Assembly: GCA_036504235.1 (NCBI GenBank)
Contig: DASXVN010000036.1
Coordinates: forward strand, 1-42,131
Reading direction: 5' to 3'
Length of the DNA stretch: 42,131 nt
DNA from: Zipacnadum sp036504235
Lineage (GTDB): Bacteria > Armatimonadota > Zipacnadia > Zipacnadales > Zipacnadaceae
Shown here: in pieces, positions 22,176 through 29,671 of the stretch
How the letters are laid out: each line of letters begins with the position of its first letter
How positions within the stretch are numbered: the stretch's first letter is position 1
Position numbers and translations under genes: made by a program
The notes under the pieces: generated by a model
Database searches by the model: none
What the model saw: only the letters and a program-made list of their open reading frames with translations
Told to the model about the DNA's origin: nothing

Positions 22176-24893
22176 CTACCCCGCCAGGAAGCGCTTCGCC
22201 GCTTGCAGGCCCACTGCTACTAGATCGGCTTGGCCGCCGCCTTGGGCGAACTGGGGCTTGCCGCCGCCGCCGCCGCCTGCGGCTTTGCAGGCTTCGCGGA
22301 TCAGGTCGCCGGCTTTGACGCCCTGCTTGACCAGCGCGTCGGGCACTTTGCAGACGAAGAAGGCGCTGTCGTTCTCGGTCCCGGCCAGCAGCACTACGGA
22401 CTCGCCCGCAGCGGCGGCGACCTGATCGGCCAACGCGCCCAGCGTCTCCTTGTCGGTGTCCGGCAGATGGCGGGAAATCAGCGGCGTCGCGCCTACCGTC
22501 TCCACGCCGCCGAGTATCTCCTCTAGGTTAACGCTTGCCGAGGCCCGGCGGGCCTCCTGGACGCGCTTTTCTAGGTCGCGAATCTGGCGGCGGAGGCCGC
22601 CGACGCGCTCGACAATCTCCTCGCGGCTGCACTTTAACTCGTGGCCGACCTCGCGCAGGACCGCCGTCTCGCCGCGCCACTCGTCCAGGGCCGCGAGGCC
22701 GGTGACGATCTCAATGCGGCGGACGCCGGCGGCGACGCTGGTCTCCGACAGCAGGCGCATGACGCCGATGTCCCCGGTGCGGGAGACGTGAGTGCCGCCG
22801 CACAGCTCGGCGCTGACCTCCCCGGCGCGGACGACGCGGACCTCCTCGCCGTAGGTCTCGCCGAACAGGGCCATCGCGCCCTCCGCCTTGGCGTCGGCCA
22901 GAGTCTTGACGTCGCAGGTGACCTCGTAGTTGGCCACGATCCACTCGTTGACGCGGCGCTCCACCTGGCTGAGCACGGCCTCGGAGACCTGCTCATGGTG
23001 AGTGAAGTCGAAGCGGGCACGGTCGGGGCCGACCCAGGAGCCGGCCTGCGCCACGTGCTCGCCCAGCGCCTCGCGCAGGGCCGCCTGCAGCAGATGCACG
23101 GCGGTATGGTGGCGGCGAATGGCGCTGCGCCGCTCGTGGTCCACGGTGGCCGTGACCGTCTCGCCGACGCGGAGCGTGCCGGCGGTGACGCGGCCGTGAT
23201 GCAGGAAAGAGGCCCCCTCTACGGTGACCTCGGTGACCACAACCTGCGCGGAGTCGGTGGTCAGCACGCCGTGATCGGCGACCTGGCCGCCCTTTTCGGC
23301 GTAGAAGGGGGTGCGGTCCAGGGCGACGGCGACCTGCTCGCCAGCCGCGACTTGCGCCACCGGCTCGCCCCCGACCAAGAGCGCGGTTACGGCGCTCTCG
23401 GCGGTCTCGTGGTAGTAGCCGACGAACTCGCTGGGCGGCAACTCGGCGGCGCGGGTGTGCGCCTGCAGGCCGATGACCTTGCCGCGCGAGCGCCGGCGCT
23501 GCTCCTGCATGGCGGCCTCAAAGCCGTCCTCGTCCACCTTCAGACCCTTCTCGGCGGCCAGTTCGCGGGTGACATCCAGGGGGAAACCGTAGGTGTCGTA
23601 GAGCTTGAAAGCCAGCTCGCCGGAGAGGGTGTCCTCGCGGCGGACGGAGAGGTGCTCGACCATCTCCTCGAGCAGGGCCAGGCCCTGATCCAGGGTGTCG
23701 GCGAAGCGCTCCTCCTCGCGGCGCAGCAGATTCACCGCGTAGTCGGCGCGCGCGCCCAGCTCCGGGTACACGGCGCCCATGTTCTCGACCACGGCGGGCA
23801 GCGCCTGGTAGAGGAAGGGGCCGGTGGCGCCCAGATTGCGGCCAAAGCGGTAGGCGCGGCGGATGAAGCGCCGCAGGACGTAGCCGGGGCCCTCGTTGGA
23901 CGGGGCCACGCCGTCGGCCATCAGGAAGGTGCTCGCCCGCAGGTGGTCGGTGATGACCCGGGCCGCGATGTCCAGGGTGGGGTCGCTGCCGTAGGCGTAC
24001 ACCGGCGAGAGGTTTTTGCCCTGGGTAGCGGCGGGCCCCACCGGCGAGACGCCGGTGCCACCGGAGACAGGTCCGGACACCGGCGAGACGCCGGTGCCAC
24101 TGGGAGAACTGGTCGTCGCGATGGCCGCCAGGCAGGCGTCCATGATCCGGGCCAGCTCGGTGGTCTCCATGGTGTAGCGCTTGTTCTGGACGACCAGGGC
24201 GAGACGCTCCAGGCCCATGCCGGTGTCAATGCCGGGCGCGGGGAGCGGGGTCAGCCCGCCGTCGGGAGCCTCCGTGTACTGCTGGAAAACGAGGTTCCAG
24301 ACCTCCAGGAAGCGGTCGCAGTGCGGGCAGCCCATCGCGCAGCCGCCCTCGCAGCCGAACTCGGGGCCGAGGTCCACGTGGATCTCGGTGCAGGGGCCGC
24401 AGGGGCCCTCCCACTGCAGCTTGGGCCACCAGTTGTCCTCGCGCCCGAAGCGGAGAATCCGCTCCCGGGGGATGCCGATGCGCTTGTGCCAGAGTTCCTC
24501 GGCCTCATCGTCGGTGGTGAAGACGGTGAACCACAGCGACTCGGTGGGCAGTTGCAGGACGTCGTGGAAGAACTCCCAGGCGAAATCAATGGCGCCTTCC
24601 TTGAAGTAGTCGCCGAAAGAGAAGTTGCCCAGCATCTCAAAGAAGGTGTGGTAGCGGTTGAAGACGCCCACGCCCTCCAGGTCGCCGGTGCGCGTGCACT
24701 TCTGGATGCTGGTCACGCGCGGGGCGGGGGGCTCCTCCAGGCCGCGGAAGGCGGCCATGTAGGGCTGCATCCCGGCGCTGGTGAAGAAGCTGGTGGGATC
24801 GTCGTGCAGGACCAGGGGCGCGCTGGGGCGCACGAGGTGGCCGCGCTCGGCGAAGAAATTCAGGAAGGTCTCGCGCAGTTCTTGGGTGGTCAT
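22176..24893 (-). CDS. alaS: Alanyl-tRNA synthetase with repeat-encoded insertion
   Basis: 905 residues. The class II catalytic domain spans about 1-240 (RTGDLEGVG, FEMLGNFSFGDYFK, a cysteine-rich GCEGGCAMGCPHCDRF at 180-195, GIDTGMGLERLA). The tRNA-recognition domain follows, then the editing domain with zinc ligands H596, H600 (HHTAVH) and C698, H702 (CGGTH), and a C-terminal DHHA1-like domain (AAGGGGGGKPQFAQGG). Residues about 261-297 are extra compared with E. coli AlaRS and include two in-frame copies of GTGVSPV (266-272 and 279-285), encoded by CACCGGC-box repeats. All catalytic and editing residues are intact, so the enzyme should work. It is the last gene of the rarA operon; its ATG overlaps the stop of the AI-2E-type gene (ATGA). 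Confidence 0.97.
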   Translation of the reverse strand: MTTQELRETFLNFFAERGHLVRPSAPLVLHDDPTSFFTSAGMQPYMAAFRGLEEPPAPRVTSIQKCTRTGDLEGVGVFNRYHTFFEMLGNFSFGDYFKEGAIDFAWEFFHDVLQLPTESLWFTVFTTDDEAEELWHKRIGIPRERILRFGREDNWWPKLQWEGPCGPCTEIHVDLGPEFGCEGGCAMGCPHCDRFLEVWNLVFQQYTEAPDGGLTPLPAPGIDTGMGLERLALVVQNKRYTMETTELARIMDACLAAIATTSSPSGTGVSPVSGPVSGGTGVSPVGPAATQGKNLSPVYAYGSDPTLDIAARVITDHLRASTFLMADGVAPSNEGPGYVLRRFIRRAYRFGRNLGATGPFLYQALPAVVENMGAVYPELGARADYAVNLLRREEERFADTLDQGLALLEEMVEHLSVRREDTLSGELAFKLYDTYGFPLDVTRELAAEKGLKVDEDGFEAAMQEQRRRSRGKVIGLQAHTRAAELPPSEFVGYYHETAESAVTALLVGGEPVAQVAAGEQVAVALDRTPFYAEKGGQVADHGVLTTDSAQVVVTEVTVEGASFLHHGRVTAGTLRVGETVTATVDHERRSAIRRHHTAVHLLQAALREALGEHVAQAGSWVGPDRARFDFTHHEQVSEAVLSQVERRVNEWIVANYEVTCDVKTLADAKAEGAMALFGETYGEEVRVVRAGEVSAELCGGTHVSRTGDIGVMRLLSETSVAAGVRRIEIVTGLAALDEWRGETAVLREVGHELKCSREEIVERVGGLRRQIRDLEKRVQEARRASASVNLEEILGGVETVGATPLISRHLPDTDKETLGALADQVAAAAGESVVLLAGTENDSAFFVCKVPDALVKQGVKAGDLIREACKAAGGGGGGKPQFAQGGGQADLVAVGLQAAKRFLAG
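24039..24100. repeat. Two CACCGGC-box repeats inside alaS
   Basis: Two identical 23-base inverted repeats, CACCGGCGAGACGCCGGTGC plus CAC, at 24039-24061 and 24078-24100, separated by 16 bases. Read on the coding strand, each gives GGCACCGGCGTCTCGCCGGT, identical to the intergenic copy at 16848. Both are in frame. A partial third match (CACCGGCGAGAG) occurs at 24000-24011. Confidence 0.9.
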
Positions 24894-26200
24894 GGCTTCG
24901 GTGATTCCTTAGGTTTAGTATCCGGCTCCGGGGCCGGGCGGGCCTTTTTCGCGGGGGCAGCCGGGGGCTCTTCGGGGGCCTCCGCGTCGTGCCGGGGCGC
25001 CGCGACTACCTCTTCCAGCTTGTGGCCGGCGGCGCGCACCGCACCCCAGGTTTTGTCGAGCAGAGCGTCAAAGTCCAGCGTGAGCGGCTGCTGCTCCGCC
25101 GGCACCTCCGGCACGGTGGCGACCACCGGCACCCAGTGGGACAGGATGATCTTGATCGTCGCCGCGATGGGCGTGGCCAGAATCATTCCCCAGAGGCCCA
25201 GCAGGGAGGCGCCGGCGAGCAGGGCCAGGACAATCACCAGCGGATGCAGGCCGATCTTGCGCCCCACGATCCGGGGCATGACCAGCGTGTCGAAGACCTG
25301 GTTCACCCCCAGAGGGACGGCCACGGCGATCAGCGTGGCGACCCAGACCGTGTCCGGCGCGGCGGTCAGATAAGTGAGCGTGCCGGCGGTCAGCACGACC
25401 ACGGTCATCCCGACGTAGGGCACCAGATAGCCGACTCCCGCCAGCACCCCCAGGAGCAGGGCGTACTTGGCGCCGTACACCACGTCCACGACCTGCAGCA
25501 AGAGGGCGTTGGTCAGGGCGATACACAGGCACGTGAGCGTCATGCCCCGCAGATACTGGCCGAGCATGTAGCTGACCTGCCGGTCAATACTGCGCAGCTC
25601 ATCCCGATCCCGCGCCGAGAACAGCGCCTGGAAGCGCCGCCGGAACGGGTCGATAATCAGCATGAAATAGAAGGCGATCAGCAGCGTGATAAAGGCCACG
25701 CCGATGGCGCCGACAGAACGCAGGATGGCGGCGCTGAGCCAGGAAAGGACCCCCGGGAGTTGCGCCTGGAACCAGGCCTGCGCCTGCTGCACCAGATTGT
25801 CGAGATAGGCCGCGATCTGGTCGCGGGGCATGAACCGCGCCAGGACGCTGTACAGACTGTCCTTATTGCTCTCCACCAGACTCTGCATCTGGCGGCTGTA
25901 GTCGGACCAGTTGGTGGCGATGGAGGACACCTGGCCCACCAACTGCGGGACGACCACAAAGCCCACCACGCCCAGGAGCAGCAGCACAACTACGCCCAAG
26001 AGGGCCAAGCCCTGCCCGCGCTTCCAGCCGCGCGCCTCCAGATTGCGCAAAACGGGGTCCAGGAGGTAGGCCACGGCAAAGCCGGTCAGGGCGATGACGA
26101 TCACCGGGTAGAGCTTGACCAGCAGGAACCACCCGGCGATCCCGGCGAGGACCCCTAGAAAGACAGCGGAGAACAGCGCGCCCCAGCGGGGAGTGGCCAT
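24890..26200 (-). CDS. AI-2E-family (PerM-like) membrane permease
   Basis: 436 residues with about eight membrane segments arranged as in the family: two near the N-terminus (GALFSAVFLGVLAGIAGWF, VIVIALTGFAVAYLL), one at about 65-85, a soluble loop (about 90-150), then the C-terminal group including LLGVLAGVGYLVPYVGM, NQVFDTLVMPRIVG and LLGLWGMILATPIAATIK. The family was named for AI-2 export, but members also act as ion or Na+/H+ exchangers, so the substrate is open. The long Pro/Ala/Lys-rich cytoplasmic tail (about 375-436) is not typical. GAGGAC lies eight bases before the ATG at 26200. The gene sits between the sigma factor (three bases) and alaS; an AI-2E-type gene next to alaS is also found in Bacillus (yrrI-alaS, from memory). 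Confidence 0.88.
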   Translation of the reverse strand: MATPRWGALFSAVFLGVLAGIAGWFLLVKLYPVIVIALTGFAVAYLLDPVLRNLEARGWKRGQGLALLGVVVLLLLGVVGFVVVPQLVGQVSSIATNWSDYSRQMQSLVESNKDSLYSVLARFMPRDQIAAYLDNLVQQAQAWFQAQLPGVLSWLSAAILRSVGAIGVAFITLLIAFYFMLIIDPFRRRFQALFSARDRDELRSIDRQVSYMLGQYLRGMTLTCLCIALTNALLLQVVDVVYGAKYALLLGVLAGVGYLVPYVGMTVVVLTAGTLTYLTAAPDTVWVATLIAVAVPLGVNQVFDTLVMPRIVGRKIGLHPLVIVLALLAGASLLGLWGMILATPIAATIKIILSHWVPVVATVPEVPAEQQPLTLDFDALLDKTWGAVRAAGHKLEEVVAAPRHDAEAPEEPPAAPAKKARPAPEPDTKPKESPKP

Positions 26201-26203
26201 GGT

Positions 26204-26977
26204 CTAGTCCTCGTCGCGGCCCAGAATCTTGCGGAGCTTGCCGAGAGCCTGCTGCTGCAAACGCGAGACGTGCATCTGCGAGACGCCCAGCCGCCGGCCG
26301 ACTTCCTGCTGCGATAGCTCCTGGAAGAAGCGCAGCACCAGCACCACGCGCTCGCGCGGCGGAAGCTGGCGCAGGGCGCGGGCCAGTTGGTCGTGCTCGG
26401 CCAGGTCGGTGAGGCGCTCGTCCTCTTCCCCGGCGCGATCCAGGTTGGAACGCCCGGTGCTCTCCTCGTCGGCGACGATAGCCTCCAGGCTGATGGAGTC
26501 GTACTGGCGGCCGACCTCCAGCGCCTCGACGAGGTCTTCCTCGGGGACGCTGAGCGCCCGGGCCACCTCGGCATACGTGGGGGGGCGGCCGCGTTCCAGC
26601 GCCAGCCGATCGCGCATCTCCCGGGCCTTGAGGCTCAGCTCCTGGATCCGGCGGGGGACGCGGATGCCCCAGGTATGGTCGCGGAAATAGCGCTGAATCT
26701 CGCCCCGGATGGTGGGCACCGCGAAGGTAGCGAACTTGGTGCCCCGCTCGGGGTCAAAGCGGTCGACGGCATGAATCAGCCCCAGCATCCCCACGGACAT
26801 GATGTCCTCAAAGGGCTCGCCGGAGTCGTGGTAGTCCTTGGCCACGTGGCGCACCAGGCCCTCGTGCTGCGCGATGAAATGCGCGCGCAACGCCGGGTCG
26901 TTAGTGCTCCGCAGCTCGCGGAACAGATCAATTGTGGTGCGGTCCTCCCAGGGGGAGGACGTCTGTTTGTCAGGCAT
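26204..26977 (-). CDS. Sigma-70 family factor, SigB/SigF/SigG subfamily
   Basis: 257 residues. Region 2 lies at about 30-100 (GEPFEDIMSVGMLGLIHAVDRFDPERGTKFATF... with DRFDP and the DNA-melting aromatics), followed by GIRVPRRIQELSLKARE (104-120), region 3 (about 120-170) and region 4 with HTH EVGRRLGVSQMHVSRLQQQAL near the end. This is the subfamily controlled by anti-sigma kinases of the RsbW/SpoIIAB type, and the two genes directly upstream encode exactly those partners. It has no region 1, as expected. Its ATG overlaps the rsbW-like stop by eight bases. Target promoters are unknown; a stress role is the usual one for the group, not shown here. Confidence 0.93.
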   Translation of the reverse strand: MPDKQTSSPWEDRTTIDLFRELRSTNDPALRAHFIAQHEGLVRHVAKDYHDSGEPFEDIMSVGMLGLIHAVDRFDPERGTKFATFAVPTIRGEIQRYFRDHTWGIRVPRRIQELSLKAREMRDRLALERGRPPTYAEVARALSVPEEDLVEALEVGRQYDSISLEAIVADEESTGRSNLDRAGEEDERLTDLAEHDQLARALRQLPPRERVVLVLRFFQELSQQEVGRRLGVSQMHVSRLQQQALGKLRKILGRDED

Positions 26978-27395
26978 GATGCTTTTTGGTGATGGTAATC
27001 TTGGTGCCGCTGCCCGGAGCGCTCTCGACCTTGAAGCTGTCCGACAACTCCTTGACGAGGTACAAACCCAGACCGCCCTCGATGCCGGGCGCCGGGGGGG
27101 CGTGGGTGGGGATCTTGGCCGGGTCAAAGCCCGCGCCGGTGTCTTCCACCTCGACGGTCAGCTCGCCCGGGGCGGGCCGGTAGCGCAGGACGACCGAACC
27201 GGTCAGCTCTCCCCCATAGGCGTGGTCCATCACGTTGGTGATGGCCTCGGAGACCGCCACCTTCATATCATCCACATCGTCAATACTCAGCCCGGCCTGG
27301 GCCCCGATGCCACCCACGAGCAGCCGGGCCACGCTGAGATAGCGCGGGTGGCAAGGGATGGTCACCAGCACCTGATCCTCGTTAGGCTTGACCAT
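26970..27395 (-). CDS. Anti-sigma factor / serine-protein kinase, RsbW/SpoIIAB-like
   Basis: 141 residues with the GHKL ATPase fold: N-box E50-AITN54-VMDHAY, G1 box D85-TGAGFDP, and G2 box GGLGLYLVKEL (107-117). Such proteins hold their sigma factor inactive and phosphorylate the STAS-domain antagonist. A flexible insert (PTHAPPAPGIEG, 97-107) lies between the ATP boxes, in the lid region. GGGGAGGATC precedes the ATG at 27395. It overlaps the antagonist gene by 14 bases upstream and the sigma gene by eight bases downstream, giving the full antagonist-kinase-sigma cassette. Confidence 0.92.
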   Translation of the reverse strand: MVKPNEDQVLVTIPCHPRYLSVARLLVGGIGAQAGLSIDDVDDMKVAVSEAITNVMDHAYGGELTGSVVLRYRPAPGELTVEVEDTGAGFDPAKIPTHAPPAPGIEGGLGLYLVKELSDSFKVESAPGSGTKITITKKHHA

Positions 27396-27780
27396 GATCC
27401 TCCCCCCCTGCCCGGGCGCACTGGCTCTGCTGACGCTGGCGCGCCTGCTCCAGGGCAGCGCGGGCCTCCGCCTCGGCCTGCCGCACGTGGAGCAGCTCCC
27501 CGGTGCCGGAAATCTCGAAAACCCGCAGGACGTTGGGCCGGCGACAGATGACGGCCAGATCCCCGCCCAGCGAGTTCAGCTCATTGACGGAGCGGATCAA
27601 CTCGCCGACGCCCACGCTGGCAATCAGATCCACGGCTTGCAGATCCACCAGGAGCCAGCGGGCCCCCTGGTGGATCTGCTCGTCCAAGATGGCGCGCAGG
27701 GCGGGGGCGGTGGCGGCGTCGAGTTCCCCGGCCACCTCGACCACCACGAGCCACTCTTCATTGCGAGCGCTGACCTTCAT
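27382..27780 (-). CDS. Anti-sigma factor antagonist, STAS domain (RsbV/SpoIIAA-like)
   Basis: 132 residues. The STAS fold spans about 8-105: LVVVEVAGELDAATAPALRAIL, WLLVDLQAVDLIASVGVGELI, NSLGGDLAVICRRPNVLRVFEISG. In the canonical proteins the phosphoacceptor motif is D-S-[ST]-G-L-G; here the corresponding residues are A54-S55-V56-G57-V58-G59, so the aspartate and one of the two hydroxyl residues are gone and only S55 can accept phosphate. A charged, Gln/Arg/Ala-rich tail (about 106-132) is extra. A strong GGGAGG precedes the ATG at 27780. The protein should bind RsbW-like kinase and free the sigma factor; how it is switched with this motif is open. Confidence 0.88.
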   Translation of the reverse strand: MKVSARNEEWLVVVEVAGELDAATAPALRAILDEQIHQGARWLLVDLQAVDLIASVGVGELIRSVNELNSLGGDLAVICRRPNVLRVFEISGTGELLHVRQAEAEARAALEQARQRQQSQCARAGGEDHGQA

Positions 27781-29122
27781 CGCTTTCCTCCCTTACCGGA
27801 GCCGCGGGTGTCGCTTCGGCCCGGCGCAAGTGACGCAAATACTCGGCGATCCGCTGCTCGCGCGGATTGCCTCCCGGCTGGAAAAACACTTCGCCCGCCA
27901 CCGTCGGCGGCAGGTAGTCCTGAGCCACCCAGCCTCCGGGGTAGCTGTGCGGGTAGAGATAGGCGCGCGCCGACTGCTCGGGTCGCGGACCGCCGGCCAG
28001 ATGCGGCGGCACGGCCTCGGCGCCGTGCGCCTGGATATAGGCGCGGGCGGCGTTAATCGCCTGCACCGACGAATTGCTCTTAGGGGCCGTGGCCAGGTGC
28101 AAGGTGGCCATAGCGAGCGGAATCTGCGCCTCGGGCAGACCTACGTATTCTACCGCATCGGCGGCGGCCACGGCAACCCTGAGCGCCGTGGGGTCGGCGA
28201 GCCCGACGTCCTCGGCGGCCTGGATGATCAGCCGCCGCGCGATAAACCGGGGTTCCTCGCCGGCTTCCAGCATTTTCGCCAGCCAGTAGATCGCCGCGTC
28301 GGGGTCCGACCCGCGCAGGGACTTGATGAAGGCGGAAATCGTGTCGTAATGCTCGGTGGAGGCCCGGTCGTAGTGCAGCACCGGCTGCTGCAGGGCTTCC
28401 TCCAGCGCGGGCAGGGTGAGACTGATCACGCCCTGCTCGTCAGGCGGGACGGTCTGCGCCGCCAACTCCAGCACGTTGAGCGCCGTCCGCGCGTCGCCGG
28501 CGGCCCGGTTGACCAAGTGCTCCAGCGCCTCCGGGGTCACGGTGATGGGGCGGCGGCCCAGGCCATGCTCGCGATCGGCGAGCGCCCGCTGGACCAACTG
28601 GGCCAAGTGCTCGGGCTCCAGGGGGTGCAGCGTGAATAGCCGGCTGCGCGAGAGCAGAGGGCCGACCACGCTGAAGTAGGGGTTCTCGGTGGTGGTGCCG
28701 ATCAGGACGAAGGTGCCCTGCTCGACGTGCGGCAGCAGGGCATCCTGCTGGCCCTTGTTGAGGCGATGAATCTCGTCAATCAGCAGAACGGTGCCCTGCT
28801 GATTGAGCCGGCGGCGCTCTTCGGCCTCCCGGGCTACCCGGCGGATGTCGGCGACCCCGGCGGTGACGGCCGAGAGCATCTCAAAGCGGCTGCGGGTGTC
28901 CCGAGCCAGCGCCATCGCCAGCGTGGTCTTGCCGCTGCCCGCCGGGCCATAGAGGATCATGCTGGGCAGGCGGTCGGCCTCCAGGGACTTGCGCAGGACG
29001 GAACCGGGGGCGAGCAGATGGTCCTGACCGAGGATATCATCGAGCGAGCGGGGACGCATGCGCGCCGCCAGCGGGAGGTGGTCGGTGTCGGCGGATTGGC
29101 TGAACAGGTCGCTGGCGGTCAT
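27758..29122 (-). CDS. rarA: Replication-associated recombination protein A (RarA/MgsA AAA+ ATPase)
   Basis: 454 residues from the ATG at 29122 (MTASDLFSQ...). Walker A is GPAGSGKT (59-66), Walker B LLIDEIHR (113-120) with D116 and E117, sensor 1 GTTTENPYFSV, and the C-terminal MgsA domain carries SAFIKSLRGSDPDAAIYWLAKMLEAGEEPRFIARRL. It acts at stalled replication forks, interacting with SSB and the replisome. An in-frame ATG at 29155 adds 11 residues with no homology. There is no clear Shine-Dalgarno. It overlaps the STAS gene by 23 bases and is the first gene of the six-gene operon. The long structured leader upstream is described separately. Confidence 0.95.
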   Translation of the reverse strand: MTASDLFSQSADTDHLPLAARMRPRSLDDILGQDHLLAPGSVLRKSLEADRLPSMILYGPAGSGKTTLAMALARDTRSRFEMLSAVTAGVADIRRVAREAEERRRLNQQGTVLLIDEIHRLNKGQQDALLPHVEQGTFVLIGTTTENPYFSVVGPLLSRSRLFTLHPLEPEHLAQLVQRALADREHGLGRRPITVTPEALEHLVNRAAGDARTALNVLELAAQTVPPDEQGVISLTLPALEEALQQPVLHYDRASTEHYDTISAFIKSLRGSDPDAAIYWLAKMLEAGEEPRFIARRLIIQAAEDVGLADPTALRVAVAAADAVEYVGLPEAQIPLAMATLHLATAPKSNSSVQAINAARAYIQAHGAEAVPPHLAGGPRPEQSARAYLYPHSYPGGWVAQDYLPPTVAGEVFFQPGGNPREQRIAEYLRHLRRAEATPAAPVREESDEGQRSQ

Positions 29123-29138
29123 AGGGTAGGCCGGAAAA

Positions 29139-29330
29139 CCGCGGGTGGGACCCACCGCGTCCCCTTCTGGAGACGAGAGGGCCCCACGGAACCGTGTCTC
29201 CTCAAGTCCGCGAACCCAGTGTCAAAGTGGGTGCTCTCCTGGGTGTAGCTGGTCCTCGGGACGAACCCGCGACCGCGCCTACCGCAGAGCCCGAGCTCCC
29301 TCTTTCTGGGTGTTGGCTCGGGACTTTTTT
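29139..29330. ncRNA. Candidate structured RNA upstream of rarA
   Basis: About 190 bases with no convincing reading frame and many nested inverted repeats: CCGCGGGTGGGACCCACCGCG (29139-29159), GGAGA/TCTCC (29169/29197) enclosing CACGGAACCGTG, ACCCAG/CTGGGT, GTCCTCGGGAC (29252-29262), and CCCGAG...CTCGGG (29290-29322) followed on the plus strand by six Ts. Plus-strand reading gives a small RNA ending in an intrinsic terminator; minus-strand reading gives the 240-base leader of the rarA operon, because a good minus-strand promoter starts just beyond. The size and location next to rarA would fit 6S RNA or an attenuator, but I find no decisive family motif. Confidence 0.4.
29290..29330 (+). terminator. 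Rho-independent terminator (plus strand)
   Basis: Stem CCCGAG (29290-29295) / CTCGGG (29317-29322) with an inner CCC/GGG, then AC and T6 (29325-29330). GCTCT at 29233-29237 can pair instead with AGAGC at 29286-29290, which would compete with the stem; this could be an antiterminator arrangement. Confidence 0.55.
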
Positions 29331-29368
29331 GGAAATCACGAGCAGCGCAGGGCGTCTCTCGCGGGTGA

Positions 29369-29397
29369 ATTATACACCAGCGGGGGGAATATACCAA
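29369..29397 (-). promoter_or_regulatory. Promoter of the rarA-alaS operon
   Basis: On the minus strand, TTGGTA (29392-29397), a spacer of exactly 17 bases, and a perfect TATAAT (29369-29374). The transcript would start near 29362, giving a leader of about 240 bases that runs through the structured region before the rarA ATG at 29122. Confidence 0.75.
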
Positions 29398-29434
29398 GGA
29401 CGAGGGGCGGGGAAGCGGGCCGGCGCGGCGTCGG

Positions 29435-29493
29435 GCCTCACCCCCGGCCCCTCTCCGTGGCGCTCGCCGACGAGCGCCCTCAGGAGAGGGGGG
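29435..29493. repeat. CCTCTCCC...GGGAGAGG box, reversed copy
   Basis: CTCACCCCCGGCCCCTCTCC...GGAGAGGGGGG, the reverse-oriented relative of the boxes at 5439 and 17169. The loop here contains its own palindrome GGCGCTCG-CCGA-CGAGCGCC. A separate hairpin CCCCTCCCATTATGGGAGGGG follows at 29542-29562. The 280-base gap 29398-29671 otherwise holds nothing I can name. Confidence 0.75.
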
Positions 29494-29671
29494 AACGGCG
29501 GGGAGATAACGCCAGGTCTTAGCGGCAGAGCCTCCGAAAGGCCCCTCCCATTATGGGAGGGGTGCCCGAGGTACGCCGAGGGCGGGGTGGGCCGGTGAAC
29601 GGCCGGGCCGGCCTCGCTGCGCTCGTGCGGCCCCTCCGGGAGAAACGGCAAACGGCCCGCCCCCGCCTCCC

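Noticed and set aside
22641..25373. A very long open frame (about 910 codons) on the plus strand opposite alaS and the AI-2E-type gene
   Set aside because: It is the mirror of two strongly supported genes in GC-rich DNA, its translation is His/Gly/Ala/Val-rich without domains, and similar mirror frames occur opposite many genes here (9467-10672, 5605-6759, 32984-34699).
29131..29165. A T-box leader for the alaS-containing operon
   Set aside because: GGTGGGACCCACCGCG loosely resembles the T-box core GGGTGGNACCGCG, but on the plus strand, opposite to the operon, and with extra bases; rarA, not alaS, is the first gene, and I could not identify a stem I or specifier codon.
29139..29330. Signal recognition particle RNA, tmRNA or RNase P RNA
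   Set aside because: The conserved cores (GGAAGCAGCC of SRP RNA, the tRNA-like end of tmRNA, GAGGAAAGTCC of RNase P RNA) are absent on both strands.
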